This document shows, piece by piece, positions 9,264 through 23,400 of a stretch of DNA of 64,000 bases; positions within the stretch are counted from its first letter, which is position 1; each line of letters begins with the position of its first letter. The translations under genes were made by a program, and so were the position numbers. The DNA is taken from assembly GCA_002007465.1 (NCBI GenBank), contig LNAC01000682.1:249779-313778 (forward strand), in the 5' to 3' direction. The notes beneath the pieces were generated by a model. That model was given only the letters and a program-made list of their open reading frames with translations, searched no databases and was not told the DNA's origin. Origin of the DNA: Ailurus styani (lineage: Eukaryota; Chordata; Mammalia; Carnivora; Ailuridae).

Positions 9264-12200
9264 CAAGCTTGCCCTGCCTGCCTGCCTCTGGAGCATGAAG
9301 CTCAGAAGGGTCTGGCCTCTTCACTCTCAGGTAGACACCTTGTAATTACAGTGTTTGTTCACTCCTAATGACAGCACAGCTCTGGGCCGCATTCCCTAAA
9401 TGAATGAGACCTGGTCTAGTCCATTTGGCTTGGCAATAGGTTTTTCTGCTGGGGCCAGTGTTTGCTGAAGGTAATCATAGCTATTTACTTGAAAAGTGCT
9501 GAAACACAGAAGACTGGGGAGACCAACAACACAACTGTTCTCAGGAGACTGCTTACATATCACCCCCACTCCTGCCCCTGGACAGATGGTCTTTAGTCGT
9601 GCCCCCAAATTGGGCATTCTTGTCTTCTAAAAGGATATAATTTTTGGATGGTAGGGGCACTTTATACAAATCGTTTTTGTAAAAGGAAATTGTATCTAAG
9701 GAGCTAGTTTACTTGGATTTTCAGGTTTTCCTTAAAGGACTTTGAAAGGTTTGATGAATTTTGACAAATGCACACACCCATATACCCCATAATTCTAAGA
9801 TATAGAGCATTTCTGTGACCCCAGAAAGTGCCCCTGTGCTCCTTCCCGGTGAGACCCTGCCCGCAACCCCCAGGGCAGTCTGTTCTGACTTCTGTCACCT
9901 GCCTGTTTTAGCGCTTCACATGAATGAAATCATTTCAGTATAGAACAGTATTTGTTTGTTTCTTTTTTTGAAAAATGTATTTGCTACTTTTTTTACAAAA
10001 TTTCCATTAGCCCACACTAGTTTGTTAAGACCCAAGTAAATATCTGTTCAAAATCATCTAGTTAAGCAATATTAATTTAACTTTAATACATAGACATAGT
10101 CCATTATGGTAATTATATACTTTTATACAATACTGATATAATTATCTTTATTCTGAGGCTGTGTTTTTAGTTGAAGATTATTCATGGGCTTCATTATTAT
10201 TATTTTGCTTTTAAATGGATACAGTTTACATGTTACAAATAAAATATAAATGCCAGAGATGATATGACCCCTTTAAACACATGGCTTGGGGTCTAGCTGT
10301 TCTTTGTGAAGACGGAGGTGAGACCCTATGGCTTCACTGTAGACACAGGAAAAATGACTGAGGTTGACTTCTTTCTGGGAACCCAAATAGTTTAGAAATT
10401 CATACATGTTACTCTTTGCATGACTGTATGTCACTGCGTACTGAACTTTATAATCATTGATTATATCTGAAGTATAGTATTAGGTTCTTTTATCTGAAAT
10501 TATTTTTAAATGAAATGCTGTATCACCTGCTTAATATAAAACATATTTTTTTCATCTGCATTGGAGTAAATGTTATTGTAAATCATCTCAGGAAGAACTA
10601 GTAATATGCTTAACACATTTGGAAAGATACCAGGAAACTAAACTATGTACACCCCCTCTGCAAATGATGCCTTAGTCCACTCTTTTGGATGAAAGATAAA
10701 TGGTTATTGGAGTCCAATCACAGCTCCACCTTAAAAGGGTAGGTCTCAGTAAAGCCACAGGAAGTGATGTATGCACAGTCACGCACCCAGTCTATGGATT
10801 CTACAAAGAAAGCCAGTGCCTCCTTCCTACTTTCCCCTCATGTGTCTTCTGGGTCTTCCCATTTCAGGCATCAAGGCCCTCTCCCGAACCCCCGCCATCA
10901 TCGCCTTGGTGGTCTTGCTTTTGAGTGTCGTGGTGCTTGTGGCCATCACAGTCATCCAGTTTCACCACAAAGAGGTCCTCCTTCCAGGACTGAAGGTAAG
11001 TGTGAGGGGATCGGCACTGAAGGGATGGGCTATGACATCAATTATTCTAAAGCCATGAATTAGAAGAAAACCCTTTCCCCACCTCCCATGGGGAAGACCC
11101 AAAGGAGAACCCAAGGGTCTTTGGTGTAAGACCCAAGAGAGGAGCTCTGGACATACTGGTTTTGTGATGTTTTACACTAGAGAATGTTAATGGTGACACC
11201 TTTTCTGAGGACTATGTGGCCTTGCTTTGACTCCTGACTGTTGGAACCAAAGCTAGACTTTGTAGCCAAGAATTGCAGATGGTACCAGAGATCTACCAGC
11301 TTGTGCATTCCCCTAAGACCACACAACCCTGATCATGAGTAGAGACCAGGAGACCCAGGCTCCTCTTCTGACCTAACCTGGTAAATGAAACATCAAGGAC
11401 TTGAAAAGGTCTCTTTGAGCTGTATTTGTGCTACCTCTCTTGAATCTAGAAGTGTGCTATAATCCCTCTAAATCCTCCCTTTGAAAAGTTACTGAGAATC
11501 TTATGCTCAGTTTCAGAGGCTACTCTTAGCCCTTGATAAGTCTGTACCCACATGGCCTCTCAGATGATGTCTGACAGTCTGAGAACCGTATGTGCCACTC
11601 CAGCCTTGGCTGTTAGAGTGAGGGGAGGCAATCCCATGAGGGACTTGTCAAATGAAAGGGAAAAGAGTCCTTCAGTCCTTTGGGTAGAGTTTGGCAAACT
11701 TTTTCTCTAAAGAGCTAACTAGTACATATTTTAGGCTTTGAAGGTCATTTATAGGTCTCGGTCATTTCTTCTTCTTCTTTTTTTTTTTTTGTCTTCTTAG
11801 GATTCAAATGACTATGATTTCTTATGATTAAAAATGTAAAAACCCTTCTTAGCTAGAAGGCTATAGGATCCAAGAAATTCAACTGTTATTTGAATCTCAT
11901 TTAGCCTTTGCCCTTGACCTCATGAGTTCTTTCTTCATCTTCCTGCTCTTAGTGACTGTTCAAAGGCTATATTTGAAATAGAAGTTTTTAAAGTTTTTAA
12001 AACATAAAAAAGAAACGAATATTGCTTCATCTCTGTGGGCGAGTTTGACCTACCATTCTGAGGCTGCTCTTCAGATTAAAATAAAATCTCTTTTAGATAA
12101 TTGCATTTGGCTCTTTTATAGGACATTTTATTTAAGAATCTCAATACCCCCCCATGAATAACATGAAGAAAAAAGAAAAATAAAAAAGAAACCTTATACA

Positions 12201-15200
12201 ACTGTCCAATGATGAGGAAAAAAAATTATCTGGTTGTCCAAAGACATTAGCCAAGGCCTAGAAAAGCCATTTTCCCAAGCTCCAGGCACTGCCTTCTTCT
12301 ATTAACTATAGAAAATCAGGACTGCAACTGGAAGTAACACCATCTCCTTATGCTTTGTAAACTGTGGTTCAGTTTAGTGAACACATTTCCCTGAAATATC
12401 TCATGTAACCCTTGTGGTAGCTATAGCAGGGGGACAAAGCAAGCATTGTCACCACCATCTTGCAAGTGAGAAATCATAGGTTTGGCCAATGGGTGGCAGA
12501 CCAGAAATGAAACCTTGTCCCTCCTGTTCCCAAAGCCAGGGTTTTCTTCACTTACCCCCCTCTTCTCCCTGATCCTAAGTTCAGAATGGGGGACCCAGGA
12601 GAAGGTGCTACCTCTGATAGGAGAACTTGTCCTCTTTTGCACAGGCGGGAAGGTGGGGAGGATTGGTGCAGAAGCAGGAAGATTTGCTGAACTGGGGGAT
12701 GAAAGTATCCCCCAAATGGGGGGAAGTAATAGCCCCCTTAGACCCCAGGAATCACTCTTACACCCCATATTTCAGAGGAACCAGCTCTAGTTGTATCCTA
12801 GGATTATCTCTCTCCATGGCACAGGAGAATGTGCCCACCTAGAGCCATGCTTTCCCTTCTAGAACAAGCTGTGGTGCCTGGGATTCCAGAGGCCAGGGTC
12901 TATGTGGGCCTCCTCCAGAGGACTGATCTCACCAGTGGTCTGAGGGGTTGCAAACGGGCAGCTCTTTGCAGGGCGTGTAGACAGAACAGAGATGTGAAGT
13001 CTGAGCTGTCACACCTTCTATAGTCAATGTATAGGTGCATGAGGCTCTTTTTTCTGTGAATCTGCCAGAGGCGGGATGAGGATAGGTGGAAGTTGGGAGG
13101 GAGAGTAAAAGTCTGCATTTATAAAATTTCCCTCGGGCCCTACAAAAGTTAAGGATGGTCTGGTTAAGGCAGTTGCCAGCTGCTGGTTTCCATTTGTTCC
13201 AGGAAGAAAGACGTAAATCTTCGGTTCATACTGGAGGGACATGGAGGAATTGACAGAGACCAGAAAAGTAAACTGAGTAGAGAAAAGTAGGCCCCAGGGC
13301 AGTAAGGAGGCTACCAATGAAAGAGGGGAGCTCACATGTTTCATGCTCCTGGGTCAAGTGGGTTCCCCTGGTCAAAGATGTGAGTAAAAGTAGGCCATCT
13401 GGGAATGACCCCAGGAGGCACAGGGAGGGAGTGGGAAGGCAGCCAGTGGAGGGCCTGCCACCCAGTAGGTTCCCACTGTGGGCAGCAAGGGTTCAGTTCA
13501 GCAAAGGATCTCTGGGAGCCAGTATAGAACCCATCCCAGGGCTGTCCTCTACCAGAGGGCATCTAGAACCCCTCACATATCCCCCTCGAGGGCAGACTTA
13601 CACACCAACTTCTGCTAGTCATTGCTTGAGTGACTGCTCCCTGGAAGATACTGACTCCCTACGTTTCTGGCACATTGTTTTGTTTTGTTTTGTTTTGTTT
13701 TAAGATTTTATTTATTTATTTTTGAGAGAGAGAACATGAGAGGGAAGAAGGTCAGAGAGAGAAGCAGACTCCCCATGGAGCTGGGAGTCCAATGTGGGAC
13801 TTCATCCTGGGACTCCAGGATCATGACCTGAGCTGAAGGCAGTTGCTCAACCAACTGAGCCACCCAGGTGCCCACCTTTCTGGCACATTGTATGCTCAGG
13901 TGGGCTCAGGCCACTGAAGAAAGCCTTTAGGCAGGTGGAAGGTGGATGGCTGGGCATCATCGTGATAAGGCCTGAGGGATGTGGGCAGGGAACCCTCAGT
14001 GACTATTTCCCATAGATATGATTATTGTTATCCTCATTCTGCAGATGAGGAAGGAGAGGAACAGAAAGGGCAGACAGCTTCTCACAGTTACATGGACTGG
14101 AAATAGCAGGCGTGGTATAGAAGAAACAAAAGAGAGCAGAGAACGTTGGCCTTAAACAAGGGTTTAGAAAGATCAGAAAACATGCCCTCACCCATTAGCA
14201 CCCAGTTCGAAGAGGGGATTTTTGATCTCCTCAAATCTTGCCATCAGCTCCTGTTCACAGTTGTAGGGGGTAGGAAGTTGTAGAACATTGGAACACTGGC
14301 TCAGAAGACCGTTCGGGTTAATTGGTGAGAAAAGACAGATGTTTTGAGCCAGTGGAACCAAGAGCAGAATGGCTATTGAAAGAACATTCCACATGCAGGT
14401 CTTTTCAGAGTGAGGACAAGCCCCTTTTTTTTTGTTTTGCAGTGTGTGCTAAGGGTGGGAAGGGCAGTTGTGGAAGTGAGGCTGAATGAATACAAGGGCT
14501 TTTAAACTGTTCTGTTTATGTTTCCATACCGTGAAGTTTGTTTTGCCTTGGTGTGCCGCTGACAGTTGGTTATGAGGAGAGAGCTCCACAATGGCCTATC
14601 TGGGGGCCCTGGAATGTTCCTTAAGATCCTAATCATGATCATTGGTTCTTAAATCCAGCCTTGGCTTACCTAACCTTGGTTTGTCTGAGTCGAACAGCAG
14701 AACTACTAAAACTTAGTCAAGAATCGAAGTGTCCCCAGTTCCATTTTCATTGTTACTGGTCTGACCTGCTCTGCCAGCCTAAAGAGTAAACATAATGGCA
14801 TCACTTTTCTTTTTCACTCAGGCCCCCACTTGCTTTATTATCGTTAAGTCTAGTACCTTACTTTTGAGACTTTGCCCTCCCCACCCCCAATCACAACTGT
14901 CTAGAAGCCCTGTGGCTTCCCCGTCCAATATGATCAGTATCCCATTGCCATTGCCCCTTACAACCCCATGACGTCGTTGTTGAAGAGGGGCCTACATTGT
15001 CCCTCTCAGGTCACATTAGATCCCCAAGCTTGGTCATTACTCTCCAGAGCACAACCACGGGACCAGGCTGTACTAAAACCATTCCCTTCTAACCCTCGTT
15101 GTTTCTCAGTCATCAGCCTGGAGCTCTGGTGCCTTGCTGCCCTCCCTGGTTTACCCCTCGGAGAGTGAGAGTTAAACAATTGGTTTCCTCCTTGCTAGAA

Positions 15201-18200
15201 AGACACAACTCCTTCAGCACCTTGGTCCACCTCCTCTCCAGCCAGATCTGCACACTGCTTAACTATGAGTTTGCTTTTGGGCGACTTTATGTCCGAACAA
15301 AGAGTCTGTGAACGTACACCTTATTATGAAACAGTCAAGCCTGGTAGAACTGGTTTCCTTGGATCTNTATGAGTTTGCTTTTGGGCGACTTTATGTCTGA
15401 ACAAAGAGTCTGTGAACGTACACCTTATTATGAAACAGTCAAGCCTGGTAGAACTGGTTTCCTTGGATCTTAGGGAAAGCATGGGGACTCTGGTATAGGG
15501 TTGATGGTCAGTTAGACCCAGGCTTGAGCCCAAGTCTGGGACTGTGGGCAATTATTTACCTCTGTGAGCTTCAGTTTCCCCATCTGTCAGGAGGAAATGA
15601 TGACAACACCTGCTTTCTGAATGCAACACTAAAGCACTTTGTGTAGTGCTTGACATAAGTACTCAACAAATGTTTATTACTACTATTCCTATTATTATGC
15701 TAATAGCGATGATGATGATGGTGGTGGTGGTGATGATGATAGTGGATCTAAGAAAGCTGATCTTACCTTATTTTGGATCATGCAGTTCATATGGAAGGCT
15801 GTTTCCTTTTGGTTAACCCACTGAGTGTGTCTTCAGTTCCACATTCTGGCCATGTTTTGTTTTTTTTTTCCTGACACTGCATTAGACAGAGGGTTACTTA
15901 TTGCTTTCCACCTAGCTGAACTGAATGAAATTCAGTCCCCACCCCACACCCTCCATTGAACCACATAGAGTGCCGCTGATCTAGGCAAATGAGCTCTGAA
16001 AACTAGCTAAAGACAAATTTTCCCCTTGTTTAAAATGTCAGGGAATGATGGTGGTTACTCAGAAGTAGCGCTGGGCTCAGGACTGATCCCTGTCAGCACG
16101 CCAGCAGGTGCCCGAGGGGCAACCATTTCTCTGGGCTCATTCCAGAACATCTCTGGCTGCATGATGAAAACTGGATCCCAGCTGGGATGAGGATGAGAGT
16201 GAGAACAGCCCTTCTTCCTCTTTTCTGATCTTGGCCCAGCAGCCCCAAGTTTCCTTCACAGGGAAAACACTGTTTTTGAAAAGCTGGGTTCCAGGAGATA
16301 TGGGAAGGGTGGGGAAACTGTGGAGTGGTTGCTGTCATGTGTGTACTCTGTCCTCTAGTAAGCACCAGGCACGGACAGACAGAGGAGGAGTACTGAGGGG
16401 TCAGCAGCCAGTGGGAGGGGAGAAAGTGAACTGGTAGGGAAGCTCAGATCTCTTGAGTGCCCGGTTCCCTGCAGCTCCACCTGTGCATTAATCTCCTTGG
16501 TGAGCCTCAGCCTGGAGCTGGCTGTGAACAATGCCTCCCTTGTTCTCAGAGGGTGTCATGTCGAGATCTCTGTCAGAGTTCATCAGATTGAAGGCTGAGA
16601 TTAAGAGACTGTCCAAGTTCAAATACCAATGGACACAGGATGTTCCGTCTCAATATAATGGGGAAGCTGTGATTGAGGAGCTAGAGCAACATGTTTTTAT
16701 TTGGTCCCATTTCAAACGAAACAAGTGCTTGTTAATAGTGGAAAGTTGGAACCCTCCCAAAGGTCTAGAATCAGGGAATTGGTGAAAATGATGATATCAG
16801 TATTTTTACTGGCAAGGAGAGATGTACAGGATATGCTTATTGAGTAAGAAAAGAGCATTGGAAAAGACTATGTATGGTGTAATCCTGTATTGAATTGAAA
16901 ACATATGTCTAACCACATATTCATATATGTATCTGCAGACACAGAAGATCATTAGAAAAGGTATATAGCAAGGTGTTAGAACAGTAGTGGGATTTGAGGG
17001 GTGTTATTTCCTTTTCTTTCCTCTTTTCCTTGCTTTGTAATTTTATTTGTTTATTTTGCTTTATTGATCTTTCTATATAGCCTGTATTTATTGAGCAAAC
17101 ATTGAGTATCAGGCACATGGTCTCCTACTGACTTCTCAGGGTTAAGTTGTCTGATGATAAGGAAACCCAGAGAGCTTAGGCCTCCTACCCAGGGTCATAA
17201 AGCAAGCATCCACCTGAGTCGCCCTGCCTCCAGAACCCAAATTCATCTTCCTCACTGAGAGGAGCAGCCTAATGCAATAGTGGTGGAATTGGGGAAGAGC
17301 TGTGACCCAGAAGCCTCTGCTGCCCTGAGCTGACTCCAGGTCCAAGTATACACAGACCTTGGTCAGCATTACTCATTCTAGTTCCCATAGGCTGCTAGCA
17401 CATGCTCTTTCCTGCTTAGGTTTGGTCCAGGACCTGGGCTGGCAAGACCCTCAGGGGACACTCCCTGGTGCTTGCCTCCAGCTGGGAAGATGGTCCAGGG
17501 CTCCTAGCCAGCAATCCTGGGCACAGCCAGCCCTGGGAGGACCCTCCTGTCCATCTGTTCATGTACCATGCTACCAAAGTGGGACAGTATGTCAACATTA
17601 GCTTGTATTGTGGGGTTTTTCTCCTTAATTATGAATACTTTCCTTCTGAAGGTTAATGCAGGTATTGATGTGTCTCTCCCTTGTGAGAACTTCCTATGTG
17701 TATTTGGGCAGCAGGTAACTGACTATTCATTTCCCTCCTGAGACCCAGACGGCTTCTGTCCCCCACCTCAGAGGTCTGGGCGAGGAAGAAACTAGGGATG
17801 GGCAAGATCCTTGGAATGGTGATTTTCAACCTTGGCTGCATACTGCGGACACCAGGAGAGGTTTAAAACCTGCCAATGCCTTATCTACTCCCAGAGGGTC
17901 TGATTTAATGGGTCTGGGAGGGGCCTTGGAACTGGGAGTTTCAGGAACTCCCTGAGTGATTCTAATGTGTGGCCAAAGCTGAGAACCAGGCCCCAGAACA
18001 CCTGACCCACCTCATCCCATCCCCTTCCCTCACAGTCCAAGAAGACAAAGTTGGTTTGGAGCAAATCATTTTTTCCCTCTTGGTCTGCCCCTACCTAAAT
18101 GATGCAGTGTGGATGAAGCTCTTGAGAGTCTTTTTGGTTCTCAGTGGCCCATTGGAAAGGAGTTCTCAGAGAGTCCCAGCCCATTTCTGACTCTCCCTTT

Positions 18201-20358
18201 CCCCTTTTTTTCAGTATGGAATCGTGCTCGATGCTGGGTCTTCCAGAACCACCGTCTATGTATATCAGTGGCCAGCGGAGAAGGAGAATAATACTGGAGT
18301 GGTCAGTCAAACCTTCAAGTGTAGTGTGAAAGGTAAGGCCCAGAGTGTGTGCAGGGGGCCCACAGGGAAGGAAGGGAGAGTCCCAAGCGCCTTCAGAGGC
18401 CTGGAGGGATCCCAAGAAGCTGCCTGGAGGCAGGGAATGAGCACAGGACTGGGCATTAGGAACATAAGCAATCCTGTGCTAGTGCCTCATCCATTCAGTG
18501 ACCTTGGACCACTCACTTCCCTTCCCTGGGCTTCAGTCTTCTCATGTCTGAAACATGGCAGTGCATGGTGTGAGATTTTAGCCTGCCATGCTTGCAGGAA
18601 TGAAGGCTGATGGAAGGTACAAGTCTCCAGGGTCAAAACCAAGGGTGGCTTATTGCTCACAGTAATAGCAACGGGCAGAATGTCAGCATTTTCTTGAGCT
18701 GGTTCTCCAAGCCTCACTTTGCCCAAGATGATGTAAAGAGGGCCAGATGGTATCTAATCACACAGTGGGTCATATTACAGAAGACAAACTCCAAAATTAG
18801 GGAATCTGAAACATTTATAGCGCCTGCCTTTTGATCTAGGGAAGAACACTGTCTCTATCTTCTGAGCCTGCTTATTATGCAAACATCCTTGAAAATATAA
18901 TCCAGAACAAAGGCACTCAGGGCCTCTGCTCATAAGATAAGCAGAAACATAAGCGAGTCATGGAAAATTATATTCCAGTAGGGGAATTGTATTTTAGTTG
19001 GCTGTGTATGTTGGGGATGTTGTGTTAGAAAGAGATGGACAAAGATGGACAATACATACACAAACGGGCATGATTCTATTCCAGTAAGCTTGATTTATGG
19101 ACCCTGAAATTTTGGAATTCATATAATTTTCAAGGGTCACAACATATTGTTTTAATTTTTCCTTGTTATTTAAAAATGTAAAAACTATCTTAGCTCACAG
19201 GCTGTATAAAAAAAAAAAAAGATGATGAACCAGATTAGGCCTGTGACATGCCAACCCCTGAAACAGAACATTCTCGGCATCTCCACATAACCTGAATTTT
19301 ATATTCACTGTTTTCTTGTTGGTCTTTCTAGTTTTGTCCTTATGCATTTAGTTTTTCCTGTTCTTGAAAATGGAATCAAACATGTACTTATATAAATGGA
19401 ATCAAACATTTATTCTTCTGTTATTTGCTTTGTTCACTAATATTGGGTGTTTAAGATTCATCTACATTGACAGGAATAGCAGAAACTCATTCACTTTTCC
19501 CTGCTGGACATTTGTATATCCATGGTTATGAATAAGGTTGAGTATATTTATATTTTTATTTATTTATAAAATTACAAATTAGAAATATATTTACGTACTT
19601 TATATTTATATTTCATATACTTATGGCCATTTCTGCTTTTGTGAAGTGTCTGTTCATGTCTTTTGCTCACTTTTCTACTGAATATTTGATTTTTTCTCAT
19701 TGACTCATTGGAGTTCTTTATAAGTATTGTAAATTTGAGTGCTTTGTTGGTATTATTATGTTGTTCTCCTATCTCCTTATGGCTTATGGTTCATCTTTCT
19801 AAGTCTCTTCATTCTTTTGATGAACAGCTCTTACTTTTTATCTAGGAACAGTTATCAGTCTTCTTCATGATTTGCTCTTTTGTATTCAAGAAATCTTTCT
19901 TAGCCTGAGGTCATAAAGATATTCTTCAATCAAAGTTTTATAATTTTGCCTTTTACAATTAGGTCTTTAGTACATTACAAACCCCAGTTAGTCGTGTATG
20001 TGTGCATTTTTTTTAAAAGCCACCCTCTTTAGAGCATCATAATCTTTGACTTGGTGTAGAGTTTCCTGACAAGTGCATCCTGAATGTGTTAACAGGTATA
20101 CCCTTGGCCCACAGGACAACAGGTTAGAGGCTCTGGACTGGTCCCCCCGGCCCCAAGCATCTTCTTTCATTTACCTCAACGAGCTACCCAAATGGTATTG
20201 AAAAAGCTGGAGGGCAGGGGCACCTGGGTGGCTCAGAGGGTTAAAGCCTCTGCCTCCAGCTCAGGTCATGATCTCAGGGTCCTGGGATCGATCCCCACAT
20301 CGGGCTCTCTGCTCAGCAGGGAGCCTGCTTCCCCCTCTCTCTCTGCCTGCCTACGTGT

Positions 20359-20410
<52 letters not shown>

Positions 20411-23400
20411 AAATAAATAAATAAAATCTTTAAAAAAAAAAAGAAAAAAGAAAAAGCTGGAGGGCAGAATTAACCTTTCCCATAGGGAGACTAACAGACT
20501 TCTTTGAATAACAGAGTGTGGTCTGATCATCTGCCCTTCCATGGAGGGCAACTAGGTGCTCACCTACCCTGGTACACAGGTGTCCAGGTTAGGGTGTCAA
20601 GAAACTGATTTTGAGCTAGAGTTTAGGATGCAAGATAATTAGTAGAGATCCACACCTGTGGAAGAAAGGAAGAAGAAGGAGGATTGGTCAGAAAGAGAAG
20701 TCAAACAGCCACATGGGTATGACCAAGCTTCAGTCTATCAGAGTTATCCTGCATAGCCTGAAATGGCTATACTGTGACACCCCTGTTGCCATCAATTGTT
20801 GGATATTGCCATTCTGGGAAGAGCAAGACACTGAGCAAGACAGCTCTCTGCAGCTGAGGCAAACCATGCAGGAGATGACAGCTGAGACACTAAGTCTTTA
20901 TTTGAAGGGGCATCTGCTTGACATCTCTGCAGGATCCACACAACAGGGGACTTAGATGTTCTCTGAGTACAGCTTGCATTGTTATCCACAAGACACAGGT
21001 GGCCACAACCTTGCTCAAAGCTCAGCCAGAGATCCCATCTCTGTTGTCCTAACTTCTGAGTCATTTCCTTACCTTCAGGCATGAAAGAAGGTAGCAAGAT
21101 GCTCATTTAGAAAGGCCACTTCAAGAAAAGAGATCGTGTAGGATAATGATTAATACTCCACCTCATCCCTCCTGTGTGACCTCTGGGGAAGTTTCTAACC
21201 TCTCTGTGTCTTGACCTCTTCATCTATAAAATAAGCATAATTAATAGTAACACCCATTCCATAGGAATCATTTGAAGTCAATGACATAATCTAGGTAAAG
21301 CAGGTGGCAAATGCGTGGCATACAGTAAGCAGTCAATTAAGTGTTAGCTATTATTATTCATGGGCAGCACACTTTAGAGTGCCTGGTGGATATTCTTGCC
21401 GAGAAGTTAGTCTGTCCCAGATCTGTCTTTAGACGCAGAGAACAATTCAGCCAAGCTGGTCCTGGTGATCTTCTGACTGTAGGGGGAGATGTGACCTTCA
21501 TGGAAGGACACAGGCAGTCTCTCAGGAGAGGGTGCCCTCGGCCACCCTGGACGTGATTTAGGGGAGGGGCAGGGTCATGGAGCCCACACCACATCCATAA
21601 ATGGGTCTTCCCTTTGATCGCAGTAGCCTCAGGGATCCATATATATACTCCAAATGACCAGAAGACCACAAACTAAAGCTCAAAATACAGAGTTAAAGTT
21701 TGGCAACTGCTGTCCCCTCGAAGACACGTGGCTTCTCCAGGGATAATTTGGGTTTCTGGTTTCCCAGTTGCAAATTTCCCAGGACTCCCCTGCCTTGGCC
21801 AGTCTGAAGGGGTGATGAAGGCTTGCTTGCCCAGCAGTATTTCCCAGATACCCAGGCTCCTTGGAAATTTCTTTCTTGGTGGGGGTGGAGGGGCTTGGTG
21901 AATATCATCAGTCCTCAGTTACTGCTGTTTTCCTGAGTGTTTTACTGGGTGCTGCCTTAGGTGCTGGTTCCCATGCTGGTGTCCGAAGCTCTGGCTGCGT
22001 GTTGTGAAGCCATTCCTGGAGGGCACTGGGCCCCTCCACACCCCTCATCTCTTTCATGGTATACAGTGCTAATGGCTGCTGCTGCCTCCTCCCACAAAGA
22101 ACATTCATGTGTTCCCTTTAAACCAGTGGTTAAAGATCTTTAAACTCCATTAGAGCTTAAATGTAACCATCTCCTGCATTGAAATACCTGAAAGAGTTGT
22201 GTTGGGATGAGGCCACTATGGTGTTGAAAGCATCCTTTGCTTGGGTCCCTGTCTTCTGCTTCTGTCCCATCTCAAGTAAGTTTTGTGTCATCTATCCAAC
22301 CATCTTTCTCCAGATTGGAATAGCAATTTCAACCCTCCTTTCTTGGGGTTGTGAATCCCAGGATCCCGTAAGCCTATGAACCCAATCTTGTCTTTCCTTT
22401 AGGAAGCTTATAGGACCTTATGCAAATAGGTCTCGGGTGACATGCTCAAATACCCCAAGTTTTGACATTTCAGCAAGTCTGCTAACCAGTCCCTTTCCAG
22501 AGACTTCTCTGGCTGATCATATTGGACTACATGATCCCCTTAGTATAGAGATGCATGCTAGTTTGAAAATTTCATTGACTGACTGATTCACTTTTTCATT
22601 TATTTAATAAATATGTATTGGGTATCAAATGTTTGCTACTAACTGTTCTTGACACTGGGGATTCTAAAGTGAAATATGCAAAGTCTCTGCTATTGTGGAA
22701 CTCACATTCGAATCAAGGAGACAGATCATAAAAGGGTATATAACATGTCAGGGAGAAGTGCTATGAAGAGAAAGCAAGTGAGGTAGGTTGACAGAGAATG
22801 ATCATGCTTTGTTTGGAGAGGATAGTTAAGCAGAGGCAAAAGTGAAAGAAAGGAGAGTGTGACCCATACACATTTTTGAGGAAAGAACGTGCCGATCAGA
22901 GGGCCTGGTGAGTAGAAATGCAGGGGATGGGAGCTGCTCAGCATTTTCTAGGAAAGGCAAAGGAACCAGTGTGGCTGGAGCAGAATGAGTAAGAAGAAGA
23001 AAGGTGAGTAGTGAGGCCAGAGCCATGGTCAAGGCCAGCTCACAGAGGGCCTTGAGAGCTGTGAGAGGTTTGACTTGTACTCAGATACATTTTCTTCAGA
23101 GTATACTGGGAAGTCATTAGGAGAATCTGGTCAAGGAACTAACATGGATATGACTTATACTTTTAACAGATCACTCCGGATGTGGAACATGTAGTCAGAG
23201 GCTGAGATCAGAAGCAGGGAAACCAGGGCTATTAGAGTAGTGCATGTAATGATGTAATAAACTTACGGCGTCATGGTGGTTGAGACTGTGCTTGTCAGTG
23301 TGGGGCGATGTTGCTTCCCAGGGGACATTTAACAATATCTGGGGACATTTTTGATTGTCACCACTGGGGTTGGTGGTATTGCTGGTACCTAGTGATAGAG

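Larger units (their letters stand above)
10996..18214 (+). other. ENTPD3: ENTPD3 intron 3 (7.2 kb)
   Basis: Apart from the MIR, MER20-like, Charlie-like and CAN-SINE copies and the contig join listed separately, I see no gene, RNA gene or clear regulatory motif. Stretches 12550-13660 and 14120-15260 look like unique or very old sequence. Confidence 0.8.
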
